Shown here piece after piece: positions 56,297 through 64,000 of a stretch of 64,000 nucleotides of DNA. This DNA is from Candidatus Sulfuricurvum sp. RIFRC-1 (GTDB lineage: Bacteria; Campylobacterota; Campylobacteria; Campylobacterales; Sulfurimonadaceae). The notes under the pieces were generated by a model. That model did no database searches and was not told the DNA's origin. It saw only the letters and a list, made by a program, of their open reading frames with translations. A program made the position numbers and the translations under genes. How positions within the stretch are numbered: position 1 is the stretch's first letter; the number at the start of each line of letters is the position of its first letter. The stretch spans positions 1,832,001 through 1,896,000 of the forward strand of contig NC_020505.1 in NCBI RefSeq assembly GCF_000310245.1, read 5' to 3'.

Positions 56297-58573
56297 TTAC
56301 AAAAACCGCTTTTCAAACTCACGTTTAAGCACTTCATACGCTTCAAGATAATCAAACTCTCCATCTTTATCACTCGCGGATTCTTCAATAACATTGGAGA
56401 GTCGTGATAGCTCGTCAAAACGGAAATTGGCACTTGAGCCTTTCATCGCATGAGCAATAAAAGCAATATCAACATAACGCTTTTTTTCGATCGCGTGAAA
56501 AAGTTCCGGAAAAGAGTGTTCCATTTTTTGTCGATAAATATCCAGCAGATACTCAATCTGTTCCTCCTCAAGCATCAGCGCACTTTTTAGATGGCCCATA
56601 TCAATATTTTTCCATTTAGAGTCAATTTCCTTGCTCGCCTCACCGGAGATTAAAACCACAGCCGGCAAATAACGTTCAAACAGCTGTTCAATCTCTTTGA
56701 GTACGATCGGTTTTCCTAAAAAAGCGTCATAGCCGTTTTGAATTGCCCTCTCACGTGATCCTTTAATCACATTTGCCGTCAATGCCACTATCGGAGTGTG
56801 TTGACGTCCGGACTCTTCTTCAAAAGCTAAAATATTGGCTGTCGCTTCATTCCCGTTCATCAGCGGCATCTGCTCATCCATCAGTACCATATCGAACTCT
56901 TCTAATGTATACATCTGCAGTGCTTCGGCTCCGTTTGAAGCAATCGTATTGGTTAAACCGTACCGTTCCAATATTATTTTAATCAGCTCTTGATTCGCAT
57001 GATTATCTTCAGCGACAAGGATTTTTCCCTCAAATCCCCGTCTTCTACCCGATCCTTCAATCACCGGCAGATGTGGCTTGTTAACTCCCAGTACTTCACT
57101 CAAAGCGCTTTGCAGTTTCGTACAATAAATCGGAAAAGTCAGCGGAACAATCGTTGAGATAGCATCGTAGCGATCATCTAAAAAGTCCAGAATGGCAACG
57201 GAAGGAATTTGATGCTCAATAATCGTTTCGCGTGCTGCATCACTCATTGAACTCTCCAAGAAAATGAGCAAATCACACGCTTCCTGAACGTGTTCAACTA
57301 CATGAACATCCAATCCGAAATGGTCCCAATAGCGTTGAATCGATTCGAGTTTATAACTCTCACGAGCATCGTAAGCCAGCAGTCCGAATCGAATCCCCTC
57401 AAACATCGACGCATCAAACTTGGCAATCTCACACTCGTAATTTACCACGACCGGAATTTTCAACGTAAAATGGCTCCCTTCTCCGACTGTCGATTCAAGC
57501 TCGATACTGCCCCCCATGTGTACTGCCAGTTGTTTACAAATTGAGAGCCCCAAACCGGTCCCCTCATTAATTTTCATGCTCCCCTCTTGTGCTTGGGAAA
57601 ATGCGTCGAAAATCCGCTCTTGATCATGCAGGGCAATTCCAATCCCCTGATCGCGTACCGAAAGGGAGAGTACCCCATCATCGAATCTTGCTTCAACATG
57701 GATTGCTCCGGCATGATGACTAAACTTAATGGCATTGCTTAAAAAATTGCCGACAATCTGTTTAATCCGCAATGCATCGGAGACTATTTCGTAAGGGATT
57801 GAGGGATCGATAAAACTGGTAAGGGTAATGTTTTTAGAGTTGGCGCTCGGGACGAAGAGCTCCATCGTATGCGATATTTCATCATGAATATTGAATGGCT
57901 GCGGATCAACGGTAAATTCTCCGCTTCTCAGTTTGCTGAAATCGAGAATATCATTAATAATATGGAGAAGATTTTCACCGCTGTTACTGATGATATCGAG
58001 GTACTGCTGATAGCGAGGATTGGTCGTTTCATCGCGTAAAAGTGATACAAACCCTAAGATAGCGTTGAGCGGAGTCCGTATCTCATGGGACATATTGGAG
58101 AGGAAATACTCTTTGGCTTTGGAAGCGTTAAGCGCTTCTTGTTCTTTTTGATAAATTGTGTCCGTATACAGTTTGAGTACACCCGCAAAATTGCGGTCAA
58201 AGAGATAGCTAACAGCAAAAAAAATGGCTTGATCATTAATGTTTAGACGGTACGTCGCATTCAAAACCGCACGTTTGAAATGGGTACAAAGGATAAACAG
58301 TTCATCCGCACGCAATTCTTTATTTTTGAGGTATTCGATCAACTCCACGATAACCGGACACTCTCCTATCGCCATCGTCCCCGAAACAACCCCCATGAAG
58401 TAATCAAACACGTTGCTTGCATAACGGGTAACAAAAAGATCGGTATCAATTTCGTGCCGTTCCAAAATTTCCGCACACAGTTCTTCATCAACCCACTCTT
58501 GTAAAATCGACTCTTTAGAGGCCACTAAAATGGCTTTGGATTCAAAAAGATGTTTAAAAACGGTATGTTGCAT
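56297..58573 (-). CDS. Hybrid sensor histidine kinase with receiver and Hpt domains
   Basis: The 758-residue cytoplasmic protein has a globin-coupled-sensor-like helical N-terminal region (about 1-150), HisKA with phospho-His in SNMSHEIRTPLNAILG, HATPase (FDAFSQAQEG, GTGLGLSICKQL), a degenerate receiver-like segment (about 390-500), a full receiver (ILVAEDNHANQELIK, Asp in VLMDEQMPLMNG) and a C-terminal Hpt with His in AHAMKGSSANFRF. It could run an internal phosphorelay. No membrane helices are seen. AGTATC-N8-GATACT lies upstream at 58626-58645. Confidence 0.88.
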   Translation of the reverse strand: MQHTVFKHLFESKAILVASKESILQEWVDEELCAEILERHEIDTDLFVTRYASNVFDYFMGVVSGTMAIGECPVIVELIEYLKNKELRADELFILCTHFKRAVLNATYRLNINDQAIFFAVSYLFDRNFAGVLKLYTDTIYQKEQEALNASKAKEYFLSNMSHEIRTPLNAILGFVSLLRDETTNPRYQQYLDIISNSGENLLHIINDILDFSKLRSGEFTVDPQPFNIHDEISHTMELFVPSANSKNITLTSFIDPSIPYEIVSDALRIKQIVGNFLSNAIKFSHHAGAIHVEARFDDGVLSLSVRDQGIGIALHDQERIFDAFSQAQEGSMKINEGTGLGLSICKQLAVHMGGSIELESTVGEGSHFTLKIPVVVNYECEIAKFDASMFEGIRFGLLAYDARESYKLESIQRYWDHFGLDVHVVEHVQEACDLLIFLESSMSDAARETIIEHQIPSVAILDFLDDRYDAISTIVPLTFPIYCTKLQSALSEVLGVNKPHLPVIEGSGRRRGFEGKILVAEDNHANQELIKIILERYGLTNTIASNGAEALQMYTLEEFDMVLMDEQMPLMNGNEATANILAFEEESGRQHTPIVALTANVIKGSRERAIQNGYDAFLGKPIVLKEIEQLFERYLPAVVLISGEASKEIDSKWKNIDMGHLKSALMLEEEQIEYLLDIYRQKMEHSFPELFHAIEKKRYVDIAFIAHAMKGSSANFRFDELSRLSNVIEESASDKDGEFDYLEAYEVLKREFEKRFL

Positions 58574-58625
58574 TTATTCTCCGCGCCCTTTTCCAATTCT
58601 CTGTTTTTAGAGAGGAATAGGAGAT

Positions 58626-58645
58626 AGTATCTGCTATATGATACT
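58626..58645 (-). promoter_or_regulatory. Inverted repeat upstream of hybrid kinase
   Basis: AGTATC and GATACT separated by eight bases, about 55 bp before the kinase start. It may be an operator; no factor can be named. Confidence 0.4.
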
Positions 58646-58676
58646 CAAAAAGGGTTAAAAGTATAATTTTTTATTA

Positions 58677-59495
58677 TTAAGGTGCTACCCAGTAAAAAAC
58701 GCCCAGAGCAACAATCAACAGCTGAAAAGCTAAAATAGCGACCGTTCCGATAATATTTCCGATCTGACAGCTCGTACACTGCTTATAGAGGCGTGCTTCA
58801 TGTTGCGCGTAAAAGTAATAAATGACCATTAACAACGGTACAGGGATAAGGGCAAATTTATCAAAAGTAAAGAGTAATCCCCTCAGCTCGGGGGTCACAA
58901 AAAACGGCAGGATAAACGTCAGGGCAATCAGGGCCAAAAGGTATTTTGCCCCCCGTTTAAAATAATCGCGTACAAAAACCGTTGGACAGGATTCACCCAA
59001 CTCATATCCGGCGTCTTGAGCTTGTTTTGCCAATATTTTTTCGGCTTCTTTTCGCCCCTCTTTACCCAGTTTATCGAGGAGAGTACCGCCGAAGAGCATA
59101 TCCATTTTTCGCTGTAATACCCGCGAAAAATCCCCCTCGGTATCCAAATGCTGTAATTCACCGAATCTATTTTCATAGACCACTTTGATTCGGTCATGCC
59201 GTTTGAGTATCGCTGTAAAATCGGGATAATACGCGCTTATCTCCTCCGCAATAACTTCTCCGTCGGTGACAAGGATACGAGGGTTAATGAGTTCCAGCAG
59301 ACCACTCTCGGTTTTAATAATAATGGCACAAGCAGGCACTGCGATTTGGATCGCTGTAATGGCATCAAGTTGATAATGCTCCATCGTATCGCGCATATTT
59401 TCTAAAAGTTTAAACAACTCATCATCAAATTTCCGAACATCGGCAGAGACGTACTTAATCCGCTCATCAGGGTAGGTGATCAATTCTTTAATCAT
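58677..59495 (-). CDS. Membrane-anchored peptide-deformylase homologue lacking catalytic residues
   Basis: Residues 1-145 of this 272-residue protein follow the peptide deformylase fold (TYPDERIKYVSADVRKFDD, AITAIQIAVP for the GLAAPQ region with Gln50 kept, VLQRKMDMLFGGTLLDKL for the C-terminal helix). The metal ligands are gone: HEIDH is RKMDM (residues 129-133), and the EGCLS loop is EISAY (85-89) with Ser87 where the Cys ligand should be. Residues 180-270 form two or three membrane helices plus a CTSCQIG Cys pair. A regulatory or scaffold role is likelier than deformylation. It lies downstream of a small protein and an Sqr-like gene. Confidence 0.8.
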   Translation of the reverse strand: MIKELITYPDERIKYVSADVRKFDDELFKLLENMRDTMEHYQLDAITAIQIAVPACAIIIKTESGLLELINPRILVTDGEVIAEEISAYYPDFTAILKRHDRIKVVYENRFGELQHLDTEGDFSRVLQRKMDMLFGGTLLDKLGKEGRKEAEKILAKQAQDAGYELGESCPTVFVRDYFKRGAKYLLALIALTFILPFFVTPELRGLLFTFDKFALIPVPLLMVIYYFYAQHEARLYKQCTSCQIGNIIGTVAILAFQLLIVALGVFYWVAP

Positions 59496-59521
59496 TTTGG
59501 AAAATCTTTCGTAGGAGGTAG

Positions 59522-59538
59522 AGCCCCCTAAAGGGGCT
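59522..59538. other. Stem-loop between the 53-residue gene and the deformylase-like gene
   Basis: AGCCCC and GGGGCT with five-base loop. On the plus strand TTTT follows, but genes here run on the minus strand, where no U-run follows. It could still slow transcription or protect mRNA ends. Confidence 0.4.
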
Positions 59539-59543
59539 TTTAA

Positions 59544-59705
59544 TTAGTGGCTTTTGCGAACAACGATCAACATTTTGATGTTGATCATAATAAAGCGGAT
59601 AAACTGCCAAATTTTGCATGTACGCATTTTGATAACAAAATTTGTCGGTACCATTGTGGTAAAGTTTGCATCGTACGGTTTTACGTATTTTTCAATCTCA
59701 TTCAT
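59544..59705 (-). CDS. Small 53-residue basic protein, unknown
   Basis: The minus strand from ATG 59705, with a strong AAGGAG eleven bases upstream, encodes MNEIEKYVKPYDANFTTMVP and a hydrophobic, basic C-terminal half (WQFIRFIMINIKMLIVVRKSH). That half looks like a membrane-associated helix. It starts 19 bp after the Sqr-like gene on the same strand and precedes the deformylase homologue, so it is probably expressed with sulfide oxidation. No family recognised. Confidence 0.6.
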   Translation of the reverse strand: MNEIEKYVKPYDANFTTMVPTNFVIKMRTCKIWQFIRFIMINIKMLIVVRKSH

Positions 59706-59724
59706 AGTTTTTTTCTCCTTTTAC

Positions 59725-61194
59725 TTATTCAGGGATCATTGTCCAGCCCGGATTGAGCTTGGCTTTATAGATAAACATGTGGTGAAGGATGTGCTTGATC
59801 CAGTGACCTGCAAGTCCGATTTCACCGAATGTATAATCCAAATCACGTCCGAGACCCGGATATTTTTCGAAGTCAGGAACAACCGGATAAACGGTCAACG
59901 CCGCAGCGGTACCGTCAAATAGACCTTTACCTGCTGATGCAACACACGCCGCACCCATTTCTGCCATTGATGCTTCATGCAAGTGTGCATCCGGCCCTTT
60001 TTTGATCAAATCACACACGCTGTGTGCAACCGCTTTCCCGATAATACCGCTTGGCATACCTGTACGCGGAGGCGTTGGGAAAATTTGAGTACCGTTTGGT
60101 GAAGTCATCGGTTTAGAGATCGGATGCGGAGGAGCAAACGCGATACCTGCAGCGAAGAGATTTTTGTACGTTGGATTTTGATACGTACGAGGCCAGTCAG
60201 ACGCTTTCCAGTTCTCGTAAGCACCTGCATCGTATTTTGCATCAACTTTCATGAAGCCATTCGGTGCAAATACGGTAGCCGTGATATCTTCACCCGCTTT
60301 GTCGTAGGCTTTAAGACCAACACCGGCAAACGGTGGAATCAACATTGCGAAATCGAATGTCTCTTCGCCCATTGAACCATCGAGAAGTTCATACGAAACT
60401 TTCCCTTTTTCAACTTTGTTAACGTGAGCACCGATCAACCATTTGACACCGCGCTCAGAATACAAAGACTCTGCAAAAAGACGTGAAGAAGCCGCGTAAC
60501 CGCCGCGTTTCATGTGCAATCCGCCGATACCGAAGTCACCGAGGAACGATTCGTTAGAGATCCATTGGATATCGGCCAAATCACGGACACCCGCTTTGCG
60601 AAGTTCATGTTCGATGTTGAAGATATACTCGAACGCCGCACCTTGACACGTACACATACCGTGACCTGTTCCGATGAGGAATTTTTGGCGCTCCCCTTTT
60701 TTCATTTTTTCGATAGATTTTGCAAACTCATGCGCTGCATGGTCAGCATGATCGGCTGTACAAACGGAAACCGTAAATTCACCTAAACCATTAGCATCGC
60801 CAAGGCCCGGAGTAGCGGCAAAGTTAAGTTTTGGACCCGTAGCATTGATAAGGTAATCATACGTTACATCTTCACTTTGTCCCGCTTTGCCTTGACCGGT
60901 ATATTCAACCGTTACAAACGGTTTGTCGCTGCTTGCATTCCCTTCGGGATTCAAACTTACCGCTTTCGCTTGTTTGTACGTAATCCCTGCTTTTTGGTAT
61001 ACAGGAGCGAGATCAAAGGTAACCTCTTCTTTTGTCATTTGACCGACACCCACCCAAATATTTGAGGGGATCCAGTTCCATTTTGAATTAGGGGTAACAA
61101 CCACTACTTCATGATCTTTACCAAGCCAATCTGCCGCAAAGGTTGCGGCTGTGTGTCCAGCGACTCCGCCGCCTAGAACAACTACTCTTGCCAT
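59725..61194 (-). CDS. Sulfide:quinone oxidoreductase-like flavoprotein (long form)
   Basis: From ATG 61194 (GAAGGAG upstream) the product is 489 residues. It begins MARVVVLGGGVAGHTAA, a FAD-binding Rossmann motif, and has an active-site-like cysteine region CTCQGAAFEY, another Cys in SVCTADHADH, and IPPFAGV and FAAGIAF. The hydrophobic C-terminal part (GLAGHWIKHILHHMFIYK) could bind the membrane. Type I-VI Sqr proteins oxidise sulfide and reduce quinone; this length points to type III, but that is inference. It is divergent from a second, shorter Sqr-like gene. Confidence 0.85.
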   Translation of the reverse strand: MARVVVLGGGVAGHTAATFAADWLGKDHEVVVVTPNSKWNWIPSNIWVGVGQMTKEEVTFDLAPVYQKAGITYKQAKAVSLNPEGNASSDKPFVTVEYTGQGKAGQSEDVTYDYLINATGPKLNFAATPGLGDANGLGEFTVSVCTADHADHAAHEFAKSIEKMKKGERQKFLIGTGHGMCTCQGAAFEYIFNIEHELRKAGVRDLADIQWISNESFLGDFGIGGLHMKRGGYAASSRLFAESLYSERGVKWLIGAHVNKVEKGKVSYELLDGSMGEETFDFAMLIPPFAGVGLKAYDKAGEDITATVFAPNGFMKVDAKYDAGAYENWKASDWPRTYQNPTYKNLFAAGIAFAPPHPISKPMTSPNGTQIFPTPPRTGMPSGIIGKAVAHSVCDLIKKGPDAHLHEASMAEMGAACVASAGKGLFDGTAAALTVYPVVPDFEKYPGLGRDLDYTFGEIGLAGHWIKHILHHMFIYKAKLNPGWTMIPE

Positions 61195-61403
61195 ATCTTC
61201 TCCTTCGAATAAATTCCATAAAAGCTGATTATAATACCATAACATCACAATTGTATCACATCCTTAAAATAAGCCTTGTAATTTATACTATATTTATTCC
61301 AAAAGCAGACAGTGTTACTTTTTTTCACAACATTTGTATTCCATATTGATAAACGACAAAGAAAAATAAAAAAAAATTATGACGAATAAAACATTTATCT
61401 ATA

Positions 61404-61432
61404 TTGACTTTCAACGCCATTGCTATTATAAT
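61404..61432 (+). promoter_or_regulatory. Promoter of the shorter Sqr-like gene
   Basis: TTGACT (61404-61409), 17-base spacer, perfect TATAAT (61427-61432), about 58 bases before the GTG start. A TATAAT box on the other strand at about 61228-61233 may serve the long Sqr gene. Confidence 0.8.
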
Positions 61433-61490
61433 TTTCATAATATAGTTAAAAAGAATAATTATTATTTGTGTAATTTGAAAGGATGGCAAA

Positions 61491-62660
61491 GTGCAAAAAG
61501 TTCTCATTATAGGCGGAGGAATTGCCGGAGTCGAAGCGGCAATTTACTACCGTAAAGAGGGTTTCAAGGTTGAACTGATCAGTGATCGCAGTTATGTTTT
61601 TATCTACCCCATAGCGATCTGGATTCCGGTCAGAACGGCCCAATTTGATGATGTCGCATTCTCACTTGATCAAATCGCAGCGCGCCACGGCTTTACCCTC
61701 AATATCGACCAAGTAATCTCCATCAATGCCTCTGAAAAAACCGTTACACTCAAAACGGGTGGTATTCGCCAAACCGATCATCTCGTCATCGCAACGGGTG
61801 CGGCCAAAATGAAGCACGAAGGGTTGGAACATACCCTCTCGATCTGCGGAGCACCGGAGCAATCGATCATGCTCAGAGAAAAAATCGATGCCCTGATTGA
61901 GCGTGGGAGCGGAAAAATTGCATTCGGTTTCGGCGGTAACCCTAATGATACCAGCAGTGTTCGCGGTGGGCCTGCGTTCGAGCTTTTTTTCAATCTCCAT
62001 CATCATCTCAACAAACTCGGTATCCGCGAAAACTATGAAATGACCTTTTTTGCTCCGATGCCTGAACCGGGTGCACGAATGGGGGATAAAGCCTTATCTA
62101 TGCTAAAAAGGATGTTTGAAAAAAACCGCTTTACGACCCGTTTTGGCAAAAAGATCAAACGTTTTGAATCCGATGGCATTATTTTTGAAGACGACAGCCG
62201 CTTAGAGGCGGATTTGATCATGTTTATCCCTGCCGGGAATGGATCCGCATTAATCAAAGAATCTGACCTTCCCCTAAACAATGCCGGATTTATCCGAATC
62301 AATGATTATTGTGAAGTCGAAGGGGTTGAGGGATGGTACGCCATCGGTGACGCGAGCGCACTTGAGGGACCGGATTGGAGAGCCAAACAAGGGCATACGG
62401 CCGAAGTGATGGCACGCAATGCGGCTCATAACAGTGCCATAACACAGGGATTAAAAGCTGGAACCAAAAAAACCTACCAAGACCACCTCAACATCCTCTG
62501 CGTTATGGATATGGGCAACGGCGCCGGATTTGTCTATCGAAACGATAAAAAAGCACTCCTCATCCCGATGCCGATTATCGGTCACTGGCTCAAAATCGGC
62601 TGGGGATGGTATTACAAAATGTCTAAAATGAACTATTTCCCCCGTATTCCGGGGATGTAA
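61491..62660 (+). CDS. Sulfide:quinone oxidoreductase-like flavoprotein (short form)
   Basis: The 389-residue protein starts at GTG 61491 with GGATGG upstream. It has MQKVLIIGGGIAGVEAAIYY (FAD motif), VIATGAAKMKH, FGFGGNPNDTSS, and WYAIGDASALEGP, the second FAD-binding motif. The C-terminal IIGHWLKIGWGWYYKMSKMN resembles the amphipathic membrane-binding helices of Sqr. It belongs to the FAD-dependent pyridine-nucleotide-disulfide oxidoreductase superfamily. Only a few cysteines are present (CGAPEQ, DYCEVEG, LCVMDM), so whether the redox-active pair exists needs an alignment; the Sqr type is unresolved. Confidence 0.78.
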   Translation: MQKVLIIGGGIAGVEAAIYYRKEGFKVELISDRSYVFIYPIAIWIPVRTAQFDDVAFSLDQIAARHGFTLNIDQVISINASEKTVTLKTGGIRQTDHLVIATGAAKMKHEGLEHTLSICGAPEQSIMLREKIDALIERGSGKIAFGFGGNPNDTSSVRGGPAFELFFNLHHHLNKLGIRENYEMTFFAPMPEPGARMGDKALSMLKRMFEKNRFTTRFGKKIKRFESDGIIFEDDSRLEADLIMFIPAGNGSALIKESDLPLNNAGFIRINDYCEVEGVEGWYAIGDASALEGPDWRAKQGHTAEVMARNAAHNSAITQGLKAGTKKTYQDHLNILCVMDMGNGAGFVYRNDKKALLIPMPIIGHWLKIGWGWYYKMSKMNYFPRIPGM

Positions 62661-62661
62661 T

Positions 62662-64000
62662 TTACCCTTCTAAAATCTTTGAAATAATCTCATAAACATT
62701 ATTGGAAAGATCAGAATGATTTTTGATCCGTTCCAAGTCTCCTCCCATTTTGGCTTTTTGCAATGTTGAAAGTTTCCCGTAATTTTTAAATGCTCCCGCC
62801 AAGCCCGAAGCGATTTGAGGATTGAGAGCATCGATCTCAATGACTTTATCGGCGACAAAAGCAAACCCTTCTCCGCTCTCATCATAAAACGCAACCGGAT
62901 TTCGGGCAAATGAGCCGATCAAAGAGCGAACCAAATTCGGTACTTTCCTATCGTATGCACTATCTTCTTGCAGTGCAATCACCCTCTCGAGTGTCCCCTC
63001 ACGTCTCGAAGATGCGCGTACCGCAAAGTATTTGTTCATCACCAGTGTTTGATCGCTATAGCGCGTATAAAAATCTTCCAATGCCCCTTGCGCTAATTCG
63101 GGAGCATAATTTTCTAACAAATCGAGTGCCGCTAAACGCTCACTCATCGAGAGGGCTTCATAGTAATGCGCTTGGCACAAACGGCTGATCGATTCATCCC
63201 TCAAACTCATTAAAATCCCAAGAAGTCGATTTTTAAGGGAGCGCTTCCCAATACTTAGACCATCGATATCCGTATTTGAGGGTGTGTACAACGCGCTAAT
63301 AGACTCTTGAAGTTCATTAAAATACCGAGCGGCCAATACCTGTTTGAGTGTTTCTTGAGCATTGACAATCGCTGCAACGTCGATCGTCTCTTGGCGCTGC
63401 ATCAATGTCGTAACGCTAGGGAGTTCTAACGCCTGCGATTTGAACATCGGATCCATCGATTCATCCCGCAATAAAGCGCCGTAACTCTCGATATAACGTT
63501 CATTGGCCTCTGAACCGCTCATCATCGCTTCTAACGTTTCAATCCCAAACAGATGTGACGCTTCATAACGGACAAACCCGTCCCGATCATGCGCCATTAA
63601 AAACGGATAATCGAGTTCATCGCACTCAATAATCACCGGAGCACTAAAATGACGGTTCAAGGAGAGTTTGGGAGCCGAAGATATGGCACTAAATGTGACT
63701 TCCGTAATCTCATCGGTTATCCACAGCGTGGCAGCGTTAAGGAAAATAATATCCGAAGGTATCAGATCAAATTCCACTCCTTCCTCAGACAAGAGTGCGA
63801 TGTTGAGCGGTAACGCATACGGAAGCTGTTCTTGGTTCTGTGTGTTTTTCGGGATATTTTGGACGATTCGTAATACGAGTTCTGCGGCATCCGAAGAATA
63901 CTCGCTTGAAATACGCAACGTCGGAGTACGCTCTTGCGAATACCATCGTTTAAACTGGGTCAAATCAACAGGGCTTTCACTCTGCATTGCCCATAAAAAT
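62662..64000 (-). CDS. pepN: Aminopeptidase N, C-terminal part (runs off window)
   Basis: The visible 445 residues start in frame at the window edge (FLWAMQSESPVDL). LTQFKRWYSQERTPTL marks the PepN DUF3458 domain, followed by the long helical C-terminal domain with LARYFNELQ-like repeats and IGSFARNPVAFYDESGEGF. The metal-binding HEYFH motif lies outside. PepN is a broad M1 zinc aminopeptidase. It converges with the short Sqr-like gene. Confidence 0.92.
   Translation of the reverse strand, partial: FLWAMQSESPVDLTQFKRWYSQERTPTLRISSEYSSDAAELVLRIVQNIPKNTQNQEQLPYALPLNIALLSEEGVEFDLIPSDIIFLNAATLWITDEITEVTFSAISSAPKLSLNRHFSAPVIIECDELDYPFLMAHDRDGFVRYEASHLFGIETLEAMMSGSEANERYIESYGALLRDESMDPMFKSQALELPSVTTLMQRQETIDVAAIVNAQETLKQVLAARYFNELQESISALYTPSNTDIDGLSIGKRSLKNRLLGILMSLRDESISRLCQAHYYEALSMSERLAALDLLENYAPELAQGALEDFYTRYSDQTLVMNKYFAVRASSRREGTLERVIALQEDSAYDRKVPNLVRSLIGSFARNPVAFYDESGEGFAFVADKVIEIDALNPQIASGLAGAFKNYGKLSTLQKAKMGGDLERIKNHSDLSNNVYEIISKILEG

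Noticed and set aside
59522-59538. Intrinsic terminator for the sqr operon
   Set aside because: The U-run lies on the plus strand only, opposite to the direction of the flanking genes.

Overview
The window looks like a chromosomal segment of a sulfur-oxidising member of the Campylobacterota, close to Sulfuricurvum or Sulfurimonas. This is an inference from gene content: two sulfide:quinone-oxidoreductase-like flavoproteins, a short PabB, a HugZ-like protein, an oxygen-independent HemN, HD-GYP and EAL-HDOD signalling proteins, and a tmRNA with an ANNTNYRPAYAVA tag. No database search was possible.

Layout. 1-10.9 kb is a leftward housekeeping block: hisC (cut by the window edge), pheA, a HAD hydrolase, lysA, an LptF/G permease, pth, rplY, a PilT/PilU ATPase, transaldolase, a DUF4105 envelope protein and a DUF3015 protein. 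10.2-13.4 kb is an N-degron module (clpS, clpA, aat). 13.4-17.4 kb carries a PLP sulfhydrylase, bioD, pyrB, pabB and a ComEA-like protein. 17.5-23.1 kb is a complete leftward rRNA operon (16S, tRNA-Ile, tRNA-Ala, 23S, 5S) with a consensus promoter and visible processing stems. 23.2-30 kb is the transglutaminase / permuted ATP-grasp / DUF2126 operon. 30.1-37.3 kb holds a metallo-beta-lactamase-fold phosphodiesterase, PhnA, an HD-GYP protein, a ParA / ribbon-helix-helix / lipoprotein cassette, an L,D-transpeptidase and an EAL-HDOD protein.

37.4-43.2 kb is the accessory zone. It contains an intact IS3-family element with 4-bp target duplication and a programmed -1 frameshift site. It is followed by two small islands delimited by three copies of the 16-bp 3' end of ssrA (tmRNA). 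The first island carries a mobile mystery A/B pair (HTH regulator plus Fic protein) with a promoter embedded in two operators, and an AT-rich two-transmembrane protein of unknown function. The second carries a previously uncalled 43-residue protein with a class I Fic-inhibitor motif, translationally coupled to a canonical Fic enzyme. No integrase is present.

43.3-64 kb returns to core genes: a DUF3943 protein, trpA with an upstream Hpt protein, panB, ruvB, an AI-2E-family exporter, a Cpx-like operon (Spy/CpxP-like protein, response regulator, histidine kinase whose N-terminus is frameshifted), lgt with a lipoprotein, a HugZ-like protein, a GlcF-like Fe-S protein, hemN, and a convergent response-regulator / hybrid-kinase pair. 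The right end has a membrane-anchored peptide-deformylase homologue that has lost its metal ligands, a 53-residue uncalled protein, two divergently transcribed Sqr-like flavoproteins, and the C-terminal part of pepN.
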